Below are positions 52,180 to 62,160 of a DNA stretch of 64,000 nucleotides, in pieces. The first letter of the stretch is position 1, and each line of letters begins with the position of its first letter. Under the pieces are notes generated by a model, which saw nothing but the letters and a program-made list of their open reading frames with translations, was not told the origin of the DNA and searched no databases. This stretch comes from Castellaniella hirudinis_A. GTDB taxonomy: Bacteria > Pseudomonadota > Gammaproteobacteria > Burkholderiales > Burkholderiaceae_B. The position numbers were made by a program, and so were the translations under genes. Where the stretch lies: contig NZ_JBLGTV010000005.1 of assembly GCF_047468865.1 (NCBI RefSeq), positions 62,001 to 126,000 of the forward strand, in the 5' to 3' direction.

Positions 52180-54591
52180 ATGAGTATACGTACATCATGG
52201 GGCGCTGTCGGCTTCGTGACTCCGTCGTCCAGTCTTGCAGCAGAGGCCATTGTGACAAATACAAGCTCACCTTCGGGACATAAGCACCACCACGCAGAAT
52301 CATCCGGCCATGCCTCCGGGCTGACGGATCCCGTATGTGGCATGCACGTCACAAAAGATTCGCCCAATCACCTTGAGCATGCAGGCAGGCATTTCCATTT
52401 TTGCAGCACGAAGTGTCTGGAAAAATTCAAGCACGATCCTGAAAAGTTCATCGCCCCGCAAAGGAAGGACGAAGCCACTTCTCAAGAAGCCGCGCCCGGC
52501 ACGATCTATACCTGCCCCATGCATCCAGAAATCCGGCAAGACCATCCCGGAAGCTGTCCGAAATGCGGCATGGCGCTAGAACCACTGATGCCCACCCTGG
52601 AAGACGACAACCCAGAGCTGAAGGATTTTTCGCGGCGCTTCTGGTGGACCTTGCCCTTCACGGTCGTCGTGACAGTACTGGCCATGTTCGGCCCCCAACT
52701 CGGCTGGTTCAGCATGGCCACCCAAACATGGATTGAGCTGGTGTTGTCGATTCCAGTGGTACTGTGGGCCGGCCAGCCATTTTTTATAAGGGGCTGGCAA
52801 TCGGTCATCAACCGCAGCCCCAATATGTGGACGCTGATTGGTCTAGGTACAGCCGCAGCCTTCATCTACAGCGTTGTTGCTACGGTAACACCGGAAGTCT
52901 TCCCGGAAACCTTCATGTCCATGGGCCGGATCGCCGTCTACTTCGAAGCGGCGGTGGTCATCATCTCGCTCACGTTATTTGGCCAGATGCTCGAACTGCG
53001 CGCGCGCTCCCAGACCTCCGCGGCCATCAAATCGTTGCTGGGACTCGCTCCGAAAACAGCCCGCCGAATCAACGCGGACGGTACGGAAGAAGACATCCCC
53101 CTTGCCCATGTCCACGAAGGCGACCGCTTGCGGGTGCGTCCCGGTGAGAAAGTGCCTGTCGATGGAATGGTGGAAGAAGGCGCCAGTTCCCTGGATGAAT
53201 CCATGCTCACCGGCGAACCGTTGCCGGTCAGCAAACGCCCCGGCGACAAGGTGATTGGTGCGACCATGAATACCTCCGGCGCCCTAGTGATCAGGGCTGA
53301 AAAAGTCGGCTCGGCCACCGTGCTTTCGCAAATTGTTCAGCTCGTCGCTCAGGCGCAGCGCTCTCGTGCGCCAATGCAGCGCATGGCGGATCAGGTGGCC
53401 GGCTACTTCGTGATGGCGGTTGTGGCGATTGCCATTCTTACCCTGATTGTCTGGGGACTGGTGGGCCCGCAACCCAGCTGGGTGTATGGCTTGATCAACG
53501 CCGTCGCCGTGCTCATTATCGCTTGCCCCTGCGCCCTGGGACTGGCTACGCCCATGTCCATCATGGTGGCCACCGGCCGTGGCGCCACGCAAGGCGTGCT
53601 GTTTCGCGACGCGGCAGCCATCGAGAACCTCCGCAAGGTCGATACCCTGATCGTCGACAAGACAGGCACCCTGACCGAGGGGCGCCCGGCATTCGAGCAA
53701 GCTGTTCCCGCCGGCGACCTGCCCGCCGACGAAGTGCTGCGACTGGCGGCAAGCCTGGACCAGGGCAGCGAGCATCCGCTCGCCGACGCGATCGTCGACG
53801 CCGCGCGCGGGCGCGGGCTGCGCCTCAGCGCCGTCAACGACTTCGAATCCGGCAGCGGCATCGGCGTGCGCGGGAAGGTGGACGGCAAACGCCTCATCCT
53901 GGGCAACACCGCGCTGATGGATCAGGAAGGGGTGGATGCCGGCGTCATGGCCGATACCGCCGAATCATTACGCACCCAAGGCGCGAGCGTCATGTACTTG
54001 GCGGCGGACAGTCGCTTGCTCGGCTTGCTGGCCGTCTCGGATCCGATCAAACAAAGCACACCAGAAGCCGTGCGAGAACTGCAGAACGCTGGCATTCGCG
54101 TCATCATGGCCACGGGTGACGGTGTCGCCACCGCCAACGCTGTGGCGCAACAGTTGGGTATCGATGAGGTGCACGGTGAAGTCAAGCCGGCTGACAAGCT
54201 GGAGCTTGTCAGCAAGCTTCAGACGCAAGGCCGGATTGTTGCCATGGCGGGCGACGGCATCAATGATGCTCCTGCCCTGGCCAAGGCGGATGTAGGCATT
54301 GCCATGGGCACCGGCACTGACGTCGCCATGAATAGCGCCCAAGTCACGCTCGTCAAAGGCGACTTGCGCGGCATCTCCATTGCCCGCCACTTGTCCGAAA
54401 AAACGATTGGCAATATGAAGCAGAACCTGGGTTTTGCGTTCATTTATAACGCGCTGGGTGTGCCGCTGGCCGCCGGGGTCCTGTATCCGTTCGTAGGCCT
54501 GCTGCTTTCCCCGATGTTCGCCGCCCTGGCGATGAGTTTGAGTTCGGCATCGGTGGTGTTTAACGCTCTCAGGCTGCGAAAATCGGTATAA
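52180..54591 (+). CDS. Copper/silver-translocating P1B-type ATPase
   Basis: An 803-residue ATPase. The N-terminus has a His-rich segment (GHKHHHAES), a YHS-type metal domain (LTDPVCGM near 48-55, CSTKCLEKF near 74) and a zinc-ribbon-like YTCPMHPEI..GSCPKCGM (110-131) instead of the usual HMA domains. The core is complete: TGEP actuator loop, CPC in the sixth helix (ACPCALG near 448), DKTGT near 492, SEHPLA and GDGIND. It exports Cu(I) or Ag(I) from the cytosol. It starts the second copper module, followed by convergent genes. Confidence 0.95.
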   Translation: MSIRTSWGAVGFVTPSSSLAAEAIVTNTSSPSGHKHHHAESSGHASGLTDPVCGMHVTKDSPNHLEHAGRHFHFCSTKCLEKFKHDPEKFIAPQRKDEATSQEAAPGTIYTCPMHPEIRQDHPGSCPKCGMALEPLMPTLEDDNPELKDFSRRFWWTLPFTVVVTVLAMFGPQLGWFSMATQTWIELVLSIPVVLWAGQPFFIRGWQSVINRSPNMWTLIGLGTAAAFIYSVVATVTPEVFPETFMSMGRIAVYFEAAVVIISLTLFGQMLELRARSQTSAAIKSLLGLAPKTARRINADGTEEDIPLAHVHEGDRLRVRPGEKVPVDGMVEEGASSLDESMLTGEPLPVSKRPGDKVIGATMNTSGALVIRAEKVGSATVLSQIVQLVAQAQRSRAPMQRMADQVAGYFVMAVVAIAILTLIVWGLVGPQPSWVYGLINAVAVLIIACPCALGLATPMSIMVATGRGATQGVLFRDAAAIENLRKVDTLIVDKTGTLTEGRPAFEQAVPAGDLPADEVLRLAASLDQGSEHPLADAIVDAARGRGLRLSAVNDFESGSGIGVRGKVDGKRLILGNTALMDQEGVDAGVMADTAESLRTQGASVMYLAADSRLLGLLAVSDPIKQSTPEAVRELQNAGIRVIMATGDGVATANAVAQQLGIDEVHGEVKPADKLELVSKLQTQGRIVAMAGDGINDAPALAKADVGIAMGTGTDVAMNSAQVTLVKGDLRGISIARHLSEKTIGNMKQNLGFAFIYNALGVPLAAGVLYPFVGLLLSPMFAALAMSLSSASVVFNALRLRKSV

Positions 54592-54608
54592 GAGGCCTCC
54601 GGTAAGCG

Positions 54609-55025
54609 CTAATCCCTGGAAAAGGGTTTACCGGAAAAATCGACGGTAACGAGGTTGCCGTCGAGCATACCCATTCCAGGAGAGTTCAAAGGCATGCCAG
54701 GGGCGGAAACGCCCTTGACCGAGGAGTCCGCCAAGAGCTTATGCACGGCGCGGGCAGGCACATGCCCCTCAATGATCTGCCCTGTACTGTCCACGACGCC
54801 CGTGTGACACGAACTAAGGTTCATCGGCACGCCAAGTTTTTGCTTGATCGAAACCATGCCGGTCGTCTTGATGGCCTTTACCTCAAAGCCAGCGTCCCGC
54901 ATATGCTCGACCCAGCCCGAACAGCAGCCACAGTTGGGATCCTGATAAACGGTGATGACGTTCTGACTCGCATGTGCAAAAGTAGAAGCTGCCGCCAAAG
55001 CGGCAGCGGTTAGCCAGATTCTCAT
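54609..55025 (-). CDS. DUF411 periplasmic metal-binding protein
   Basis: A 138-residue protein with signal peptide (MRIWLTAAALAAASTFAHA) and the signature YQDPNCGCCSGWVEHM, then SSCHTGVVDSTGQIIEGHVP. A paralogue of the protein at 35.9 kb, with the same motif order. Last gene before the ATPase stop on the opposite strand. ATG 55025 (the Met two codons upstream is possible). Confidence 0.88.
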   Translation of the reverse strand: MRIWLTAAALAAASTFAHASQNVITVYQDPNCGCCSGWVEHMRDAGFEVKAIKTTGMVSIKQKLGVPMNLSSCHTGVVDSTGQIIEGHVPARAVHKLLADSSVKGVSAPGMPLNSPGMGMLDGNLVTVDFSGKPFSRD

Positions 55026-55091
55026 GAGCAAAGCTCCGTGATCGAATAGGTTGATTGGATGGTCGCAAGCACCGCAATGGCGGGTACTGCT

Positions 55092-55571
55092 CTAATCGCG
55101 CCGTTGCATAGTCACTTCTTTTTGGGCCTGCAAGACCTTGGGTGGCCAAGTGCTCTTGATATAAGCCAACACTGCAATGATTTCCTCATCGGTCAGCACC
55201 GCACCATACGCGGGCATATCACTCTGGTAACCAGGTGGTGCCGTCTTGCCTGGAACCAAACCGTTTTTCACCATATCGATCAACATCACATCGGGATGAT
55301 GCCAAGTATGGCCTGTCTTATCGTGCGGCGGCGCGGGCAACCGGCCATTGGCCATGCGCTCGCGCCAGCTGGGCTGCCCTTGCAGCGACTCGCCATGGCA
55401 AGCCGCGCAATTTTTCGCATAGATCGCCTTACCTTGAATCACCAGAGACTGATCCGCAGGGTCAATGAATGCCGAGCCTGTTGGCCGCATCGTACTGTAA
55501 AGGATGGCAGCCGCGCCGATGATGACGACGACGACGCCCGCCACCCCAAAGATCAACTTCTTCTGGGACAT
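55092..55571 (-). CDS. Membrane-anchored c-type cytochrome
   Basis: A 159-residue protein with one N-terminal membrane helix and one haem-binding CxxCH (YAKNCAACHGESLQG near residues 54-58) plus a Met ligand in SDMPAYG. It may pass electrons between the copper oxidase system and the respiratory chain. It is 5 bases from the cupredoxin gene upstream. Confidence 0.88.
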   Translation of the reverse strand: MSQKKLIFGVAGVVVVIIGAAAILYSTMRPTGSAFIDPADQSLVIQGKAIYAKNCAACHGESLQGQPSWRERMANGRLPAPPHDKTGHTWHHPDVMLIDMVKNGLVPGKTAPPGYQSDMPAYGAVLTDEEIIAVLAYIKSTWPPKVLQAQKEVTMQRRD

Positions 55572-55575
55572 TGGA

Positions 55576-56085
55576 TCAACTGACCTTTACCTTGCCGAGC
55601 ATCCCGGCCTCCATATGGCCCGGTATCAGGCAGGCAAAATCCACAGTGCCCGCCTGATCGAACTGCCATACCAGGCCGCCGATTTTGCCGGGGCCCAATG
55701 TAATCATATTCGGCTCGGTATGCTGCATCCCCGACATTTTTTTCATTTCAGCCGCATGAGCCTTCAGTTCGGCAAGGGATCCGATCACCATTTCATGGGG
55801 AATCTTGCCGGTATTTTTGATAAAGAAACGAACGGTCTCCCCGGCACTTACCTGGATCTCATCAGGCGTAAACCGCATGGTGTCGTCCATCGTCAACTCA
55901 ACGGTTCGGGTGACTTTGGCTGGGTCGCCCGGTTGGCCTGTTGGCGAAGATGCCTTGGACATCGTAGACATGTCGTGACCAGGCATACCATGCGCCGGTG
56001 CGCCATGCCCGCCAGCATGGTTGCCCGCTGCAAGTGCGAAGGCAGGAAGTATGCTCAAAACCAAAATAGAAAGGGGTTTTTTCAT
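55576..56085 (-). CDS. Cupredoxin domain copper-binding protein
   Basis: A 169-residue periplasmic protein: signal peptide, a His/Met-rich linker (GNHAGGHGAPAHGMPGHDMS), and a plastocyanin-like fold with ligands His in KIPHEMVIG, Cys in FACLIPGHMEAGM, His and Met in the same loop. It can carry electrons or copper to CopA or the cytochrome. Same direction as copB with 76 bases between. Confidence 0.9.
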   Translation of the reverse strand: MKKPLSILVLSILPAFALAAGNHAGGHGAPAHGMPGHDMSTMSKASSPTGQPGDPAKVTRTVELTMDDTMRFTPDEIQVSAGETVRFFIKNTGKIPHEMVIGSLAELKAHAAEMKKMSGMQHTEPNMITLGPGKIGGLVWQFDQAGTVDFACLIPGHMEAGMLGKVKVS

Positions 56086-56161
56086 GTGAGTAGTCTATTG
56101 AAGAGATTGTTTTGGCAGGCAGCCGTTTTAAGCCGCCCATGTGAAAAGGTATAAGGCGGCA

Positions 56162-57370
56162 TCAAAATCGAAAGCTCAAGCCGGCCACAAAACGGGTTTC
56201 CTGCTTGGAGTCGCCTGCTGCTCGCGCATAATCCGCTGTTTTCCCGAATTTACTGGACCATTCAACGCCAATGTACGGGACAAACTGACGCGTGACTTCG
56301 TACTTAAGGCGCAAGCCCGCCGTGCCGTCTGTCAAGCCGCTGCCAATGCCCCAGCGCTCATCGTCCTTGCCATAAAAATTCATTTCCACGCTCGGTTGAA
56401 TGTAGAGCTTTTGAGTCAGCAAGATGTCGTATTCCGCCTTTAACCCCAGAGCAGTGCGGCCGCTCGGGCCAACATAAGCGGTAGCATCAACTTCAAACCA
56501 GTAAGGCGCCAGTCCTTTGAAGCCGAATGCCAACCATTCCCGGTTTGGCGCTCCTTGACCATGATCGAAACGCACACCCAGCTCTGTGTCCCAGAATGTT
56601 GACACCGCATGACGCCACAGTAATTGCGTCTTGGACTCTTGCAGCTTGCCGCTCGCCACTTCGCCTTCAGCCTTGATCACGGCACGGTTATAGGTACTGC
56701 CATACCACGCCTCACCTTCATAGGCAGCCCATTCCTCGCCTCGTGCCCTGACGTACTCCAGCCGGTCGAAACTCACCGAACCGAAGTTGTGCATGTCGGA
56801 CATGACCAACTTTTCTGAGGGTGGCAACGCATACTTGCCCGCATTGCGCACGTAACCATCGGAATACGCATTCGGGTCACGGGCATCCGGCGGTGCCGAA
56901 CCGCCTTGCATTTGCATATCGCCGTGATCCATGGCGTCCATATTGTGGACGGAGGCTGGTGCACTGGAGCTCGGCTGGCCGTGCGTCATCCCCGACATGG
57001 CGGAAGAACCTTTGCTTGTTTCAGCCTGCTTCGTCGGCGCCTTCATAGCGTCATGACCTTGTGCTGGAGCTTGCTCTGCACCATGGTTCATGCCGGGCAT
57101 GCCCATCGAACCGTGATTCATGCCCGACATATCCATCGAACCATGATCCATGCCGGGCATGTTCATCGAACCGTGATTCATGCCTGGAGCCGTCACCGGC
57201 GTATTGGTAGCCTTTGAGGATTCCGACGCGTGGCCGGTATGACCCCCATCTGCCTGCGCGTAGGCAAGCATGGGCGTCATCCCCGCTGTAATGATGGTCG
57301 CCGCAAGAAACTTCTTCTTCAATTGACTATTCATAACCAGAATGCCTAACGGATTGTTCATATTCTTCAT
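56162..57370 (-). CDS. copB: Copper resistance outer-membrane protein CopB
   Basis: About 402 residues with signal peptide (KKKFLAATIITAG) and a Met/His repeat region (PGMDHGSMDMSGMNHGSMG repeating MNHGSM units) that can bind copper, followed by a 230-residue beta-barrel ending in an aromatic residue (AGLSFRF). CopB sits in the outer membrane. The repeat is also visible in DNA at 57070-57190. Start: ATG 57370 overlaps copA's stop (ATGA); ATG 57334, which starts the signal peptide exactly, is the alternative. Confidence 0.93.
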   Translation of the reverse strand: MKNMNNPLGILVMNSQLKKKFLAATIITAGMTPMLAYAQADGGHTGHASESSKATNTPVTAPGMNHGSMNMPGMDHGSMDMSGMNHGSMGMPGMNHGAEQAPAQGHDAMKAPTKQAETSKGSSAMSGMTHGQPSSSAPASVHNMDAMDHGDMQMQGGSAPPDARDPNAYSDGYVRNAGKYALPPSEKLVMSDMHNFGSVSFDRLEYVRARGEEWAAYEGEAWYGSTYNRAVIKAEGEVASGKLQESKTQLLWRHAVSTFWDTELGVRFDHGQGAPNREWLAFGFKGLAPYWFEVDATAYVGPSGRTALGLKAEYDILLTQKLYIQPSVEMNFYGKDDERWGIGSGLTDGTAGLRLKYEVTRQFVPYIGVEWSSKFGKTADYARAAGDSKQETRFVAGLSFRF

Positions 57371-59280
57371 GCCACCACCACTTCGCGGAACATCCCCGCG
57401 TCCATGTGCAACATCAGATGGCAATGCCATGCCCAGCGCCCAAGGGCATCCGCCGTCACCAAGAAGCTGATCCGCTGAGCCGGCTGCACCGGAATCGTGT
57501 GCCGCCTGGCCTGGAACTGTCCGTCCGGTGTCTCTAACTCACTCCACATACCGTGCAAGTGCATGGGGTGCGTCATCATGGTGTCGTTGTGCAATATGAC
57601 TCTGACCCGTTCGCCATAGCTGAAATGAACCGGCGTCGATTTTCCGTACTCCACCCCGTCGAATGACCAGGCGTAGCGCTCCATATTTCCAGTCAGGTGC
57701 AGCTCGATTTCACGCTCTGCGCCGCGCGAATCCATTGGCCCACCCACGGTATGCAGATCGGACAGTGTCAATACGCGTCGGCCACTACTGCGCAAGCCGA
57801 TGCCTGGGTCGTCCAGGTTGGTGCGCGGCATGTCTACCCGCATATCGATGCTCGGCCCGTATTCCGTTCTGGCATGGCGCACCTGGGCGCTGGCGCCGGC
57901 CACCGGCATGGCGCCGTGCTTCATGCCGGCCATGCCTGCATGACTCATTCCCTGCATGCCCTGCATCCCGCCATGGTTCATCGCAGCCATATTGCCGTGG
58001 TCCATTGCGGCCATGCCGCCGTGGTTCATGCCACCCATCGAAGGCTGGCCAGCCACACCATGACTCATACCCGCCATGCCGCCAGCTCCCATAGCGCCCA
58101 TCATGTCCGCCATGGTCAGCCATTCAACGGGGTCAAGGCCTGGTACGGGTGCTTCCAGGCCTGCGCGGGCGGCCAACGTCCCGCGGGCGTAGCCTGTACG
58201 GTCCATGGCTTGTGCAAAAACCGTGTAGGCATCATCTTTCGGTTGCACCAGCACATCGTAGGTTTCCCCCGGACCGAACCGGAACTCATCGACGGTAACC
58301 GGCTCGACATTGACGCCGTCGGCTTGCACCACAGTCAATTGAAGACCGGGAATGCGCACATCGTAGAAGGTGTTGGCGGCTCCATTGATGAAACGCAACC
58401 GCACACGCTCTCCTGGCTGAAACAGACCCGTCCAGTTGCCCGCGGGCGTCGTGCCGTTCATCAGATAGGTCAACACATTGGCAGACAGGTCGGCCAAATC
58501 CGTTGGGCTCATGCGCATCTCATTCCACATCTTGCGCTTGTCGATGGCAGCCTTCAGGCCCATCTGCGAGGCGTCCCGGAAGAAATCCACGGCAGTGGGT
58601 TGGCTGTAGTTGTAGTAGTCGCCTTGCATCTTGAGCTTGGCCAACACCCGCATGGGATCCTCGTCGGTCCAGTCAGATAGCTGAACCACGTACTCACGAT
58701 CGGCCCGTATAGGGTCTCTGTCCACCGGATCGATAATGATCGCCCCATAGACTCCGGTGGCCTCCTGCATGCCCGAGTGGGAGTGGTACCAGTAGGTGCC
58801 ACTTTGTTGCACTTTGAACCGATACGTGAAGGTTTCGCCCGGCGGGATCCCCGCAAAGCTGATCCCTGGCACGCCGTCCATCTGATACGGCAGGATGATG
58901 CCATGCCAATGGATGGAGGTGGCTTCCTTCAGACGATTTTTCACCCGGATAGTGACCGTATCGCCCTCGCGCCAACGCAAGGTGGGCGCCGGTAGCGAAC
59001 CATTCACCGTCGTGGCGATTCTTGGATTACCGGTAAAGTTGACGGGCGACTCGCCAATTTCCAAATTAAATTCGGTTCCGACCAGTATCTGTGCGGAACC
59101 CGTGCTAGTGCGAGTTGACTGCGCACCAACTGCTCGGGCATAAGGCGACAGGCCAAGAAGTACACCTCCCGCTGCCAACCCTTGGACAAAGCGGCGGCGA
59201 GGCATGAACGGTACGGGAACAGCTAGCGTAGGCAGACGTTTCACGCGTGAGAATCCTGTGTATTGATTTTTTGTTGACAT
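57367..59280 (-). CDS. copA: Copper resistance multicopper oxidase CopA
   Basis: About 637 residues. The Tat motif MPRRRFVQGLAAGG is at the start of the export signal; the first Met of the signal could lie further down (59205). All copper ligands are intact: HWHGIILP, YWYHSHSGMQ, HPMHLHG and WHCHLMLHMDAGMF. A Met/His/Gly region (MNHGGMAAMDHGNMAAMNHG) binds additional copper. It oxidises Cu(I) in the periplasm. It is coupled to copB. ATG 59280 is used. Confidence 0.94.
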   Translation of the reverse strand: MSTKNQYTGFSRVKRLPTLAVPVPFMPRRRFVQGLAAGGVLLGLSPYARAVGAQSTRTSTGSAQILVGTEFNLEIGESPVNFTGNPRIATTVNGSLPAPTLRWREGDTVTIRVKNRLKEATSIHWHGIILPYQMDGVPGISFAGIPPGETFTYRFKVQQSGTYWYHSHSGMQEATGVYGAIIIDPVDRDPIRADREYVVQLSDWTDEDPMRVLAKLKMQGDYYNYSQPTAVDFFRDASQMGLKAAIDKRKMWNEMRMSPTDLADLSANVLTYLMNGTTPAGNWTGLFQPGERVRLRFINGAANTFYDVRIPGLQLTVVQADGVNVEPVTVDEFRFGPGETYDVLVQPKDDAYTVFAQAMDRTGYARGTLAARAGLEAPVPGLDPVEWLTMADMMGAMGAGGMAGMSHGVAGQPSMGGMNHGGMAAMDHGNMAAMNHGGMQGMQGMSHAGMAGMKHGAMPVAGASAQVRHARTEYGPSIDMRVDMPRTNLDDPGIGLRSSGRRVLTLSDLHTVGGPMDSRGAEREIELHLTGNMERYAWSFDGVEYGKSTPVHFSYGERVRVILHNDTMMTHPMHLHGMWSELETPDGQFQARRHTIPVQPAQRISFLVTADALGRWAWHCHLMLHMDAGMFREVVVA

Positions 59281-59336
59281 TTGCCTGTCGAAGATTGAAA
59301 CGACAGACGCCATTACTTAACTTTAATCAAGTGCGG

Positions 59337-59377
59337 CTGTCAGGCTAATGACAGGTTGATTACTTTTTTGTAATCAA
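59337..59377 (-). promoter_or_regulatory. Operator-like inverted repeats before copA
   Basis: CTGTCA-ggctaa-TGACAG (59337-59354), a perfect 6-bp inverted repeat like CusR/PcoR-type boxes, and TTGATTAC-tttttt-GTAATCAA (59356-59377), with ATTAC and GTAAT at 11-bp phasing. They lie in the gap upstream of copA, AT-rich. Confidence 0.55.
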
Positions 59378-59459
59378 TGGATCAGCCCTATCCCAAGTCA
59401 AAGAAGAAAGAGCCAAAACCTCACTTTCATTTCCACCTTCATACCGCACAAACATAGCT

Positions 59460-60041
59460 TCATCTTTGGACATGTGAGACCAGTTGTTGTTTTTCTTGGA
59501 TGGGATCTACTGGCCGATTATTGACGCGCAGTTCGTAATGCAAATGAGGACCACTGGATATTCCGGTCGAACCAACATACCCAATGATTTGTCCTTTTTC
59601 TATCCCAACCCCTTTTCTTAGGCCATTCTTAAAACGACTTTGATGCGCATAGACCGTTGAATAACCATAATTATGCTCGACGAAGATCACTTTTCCATAT
59701 CCGCTTTGAGTTCCAATAAAGGAGATCTTCCCCCGAGCAGTTGCACGGATAGGCGTACCTTTAGGGGCTGGAAAATCAAGACCTTGATGGCCTGCCCACT
59801 CGCCCGATAAGGGATGAAGCCGGTAGCCAAAACCTGAATTGATACGCAGGTGTTCGATAAGTGGCGTATCAAGAAACATCTTTTGCAAGCCCTCAAGTCG
59901 AGGAGTTTGGTTATGAGAGTGTTTACCCAACATGTAAACAGGGCCTTCAGCGATAGATGTCTGCCTAACTTCCGATGCCATAACGGCATTCGTCACAAGG
60001 TAACCAAAAATGAGAAGAAAGCTTTTTAATTTAGGATGCAT
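59460..60041 (-). CDS. M23 family peptidoglycan metallopeptidase
   Basis: A 193-residue protein with signal peptide. The zinc ligands are HQGLD (H-x3-D), and HLHYE at the end of the LytM domain; GFGYRLHPLSGEWAGHQGLD and the GYSTVYAHQSRF strand are typical. It probably trims peptidoglycan, and here sits between copA and dsbD, as is common on metal-resistance elements; the metallic link is inferred. AT-rich compared with the core genome. Confidence 0.88.
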   Translation of the reverse strand: MHPKLKSFLLIFGYLVTNAVMASEVRQTSIAEGPVYMLGKHSHNQTPRLEGLQKMFLDTPLIEHLRINSGFGYRLHPLSGEWAGHQGLDFPAPKGTPIRATARGKISFIGTQSGYGKVIFVEHNYGYSTVYAHQSRFKNGLRKGVGIEKGQIIGYVGSTGISSGPHLHYELRVNNRPVDPIQEKQQLVSHVQR

Positions 60042-60177
60042 GTCATATAGAAAATAACTGAATTGAAATAGTGTGGCTCACCTTTTGTAGCTCGGAGCAG
60101 GCGTGAATCATGCCGGGGTTGTCCGTCAAATGACCGTTCTATTGCTTATCGCTTTTCCGCCATCGAAAGAACAGAAA

Positions 60178-62148
60178 TCAAAGTGGAATCGCCGCCCTCA
60201 AAGAATTTAGAAATTTTCTTGAGGATTGGAACCCAACAACTTGAAAGTTGATTTCTTTTCCTTGTCGATCGAAAAAGATAATTCCGGGCGGGCCAAAGAG
60301 CCCAAAACGCTTAAGCAATGCCTGGTCGTCCGCATTGTTCGCAGTCACGTCCGCCTTAAGTAAAACGACATCCTTGAGACGATTTCTCACCTGAATATCC
60401 GTAAACGTGAAGCGCTCCATTTCCTTGCACGATATGCACCAGTCGGCCCAGAAGTCGAGCATGACGTAATGCCCCGAAGCTGCCTTTACCTGCGAATCCA
60501 GATCAGCCAGACTCGTGATTTTCTTAAACTGGAGCTCGGGTGAACCATTCGTCTGTGCGACTGCAACGCTACCCGTCCGTAAGCCTGCTAACGGCTGCAA
60601 TACATCGCTGCCCCCTGATAACACCCCGATGAGCATGGCGAGGCCAGAAACTAAAGCAATGAATCCTACCCCTTTGCCAAACCTCGCAAATCCGGGCGAA
60701 TCATCAGGCAGCGGCTCCAACGTCTTCAGGTACATCGCGCTTATGATGAGCAAAGCGGCCCATAAGCTCATATGGACAACGGAAGGTATGACTGGCGAAA
60801 TCATGTAAATGGCAACAGCAAGCATCGTGACGCCAAAAAAGTGCTGCACGGATTTCATCCACCGACCAGCCTTAGGTAAAAGCGCACCCGCTGTCGTGCC
60901 AAAGATCAGAAGCGGAACCCCCATTCCTATAGCTAGCGAGAACAGCGCAACGCCGCCCAACACGACATCCCCGGTCTGCCCAATGTAAAGCAGCGCACCG
61001 GCTAACGGCGCCGCAACGCAAGGCCCGACGATGATGGCGGACAATACGCCCATCACGAATACACTCAGAACTTTTCCACCTGCAGATTGGTTGGCTGCGC
61101 TTGTCAGACGACTTTGAATGGAAGTTGGTATCTGGAGCTGATAAAAGTCGAACATTGACAGGGCGAGCAGCACGAAGATGGCGGCGAAGGCTCCCAATAC
61201 CCATGGATTTTGCAAATAGGCCGCGAGCATCGTGCCTGCCAGCCCCGCGGCCACACCCGCAATCGCATAGGTGACGGCCATCGACAGCACGTAGACCGAG
61301 GAAAGACCGAAGGCATGGCGGCGGCTCATGGAGCGCCCTTGTCCAATAATCAGTCCCGACAAGATCGGTATCATGGGCAGCATGCAGGGAGTAAACGCTA
61401 ATACCAGCCCAAAGCCAAAGAATGCAGCAATGAGAGCCCATGCATTATCTTTGGCGAACAGTTCTCCTACAAGGCTTGTCTCCGATACAGGAGCCTTGAT
61501 GGCACTCTGCTGAATGCTGTTGCTCGTCCCACTTTGCTCTGACGCAACAACAATAGCGCTATCTGGAGCGGCAGGGAGTTGGCTGGTGTCCACGAGCGCC
61601 ACAGACAGTGTTTTCTCTATCGGGGGGTAGCAAACGCCGGTCGGATCGTTACAGCCCTGATAAGAAGCTCGTAGATCCAGCGAGTTGACTGCCGACCCAC
61701 TGCTTCTATTCAACGTAATTGGAATCTGGACGGATCCGTAATACACCTCGACCTGCCCGAAAGTGGGGTCGTCCTTGATCTGCCCGGGAAGTAGCGCAAC
61801 GCCCTTGATCGAGACGTCCGGCGACGAGTCTTGCAGATCGAAGGTAATTCGATCCCTATAAAGATAGTAGCCCTCGGCTGCTACCAACGTGACGACCAGC
61901 GTATTGGGATCGCTTGCGCTTGCGAACGATTTGAACGCTTCGTCCGGCGGCAACAACTCCTGGTCGGAATTCTCGCCACCAAACCAGCCTCGTAGCGAAT
62001 CGAAGACGCCTCTGGCTGAAGAGGTAGGCACCGATGCCACAACACTCGTGGAACCCGCCGACATTTCAAAGGACTGTGCGGCACCAACGCCAAGCAACCA
62101 TGCCAGTGTCAGCACCAGCATGGTTAATAAAAAACGGATCGATGTCAC
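60178..62148 (-). CDS. dsbD: Thiol:disulfide interchange protein DsbD
   Basis: A 656-residue full-length DsbD: periplasmic alpha domain with GCNDPTGVCYPP, eight-helix beta domain with FTPCMLPMIPI and IVGPCVAAPLAG, and gamma thioredoxin domain with WADWCISCKEME. It supplies reductant to periplasmic copper-handling and cytochrome c proteins. It is the second DsbD system on this element, the first being split (36.4-38.1 kb). ATG 62148 follows a signal-like helix. Confidence 0.93.
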   Translation of the reverse strand: MTSIRFLLTMLVLTLAWLLGVGAAQSFEMSAGSTSVVASVPTSSARGVFDSLRGWFGGENSDQELLPPDEAFKSFASASDPNTLVVTLVAAEGYYLYRDRITFDLQDSSPDVSIKGVALLPGQIKDDPTFGQVEVYYGSVQIPITLNRSSGSAVNSLDLRASYQGCNDPTGVCYPPIEKTLSVALVDTSQLPAAPDSAIVVASEQSGTSNSIQQSAIKAPVSETSLVGELFAKDNAWALIAAFFGFGLVLAFTPCMLPMIPILSGLIIGQGRSMSRRHAFGLSSVYVLSMAVTYAIAGVAAGLAGTMLAAYLQNPWVLGAFAAIFVLLALSMFDFYQLQIPTSIQSRLTSAANQSAGGKVLSVFVMGVLSAIIVGPCVAAPLAGALLYIGQTGDVVLGGVALFSLAIGMGVPLLIFGTTAGALLPKAGRWMKSVQHFFGVTMLAVAIYMISPVIPSVVHMSLWAALLIISAMYLKTLEPLPDDSPGFARFGKGVGFIALVSGLAMLIGVLSGGSDVLQPLAGLRTGSVAVAQTNGSPELQFKKITSLADLDSQVKAASGHYVMLDFWADWCISCKEMERFTFTDIQVRNRLKDVVLLKADVTANNADDQALLKRFGLFGPPGIIFFDRQGKEINFQVVGFQSSRKFLNSLRAAIPL

Positions 62149-62160
62149 TTCAACTACTCA

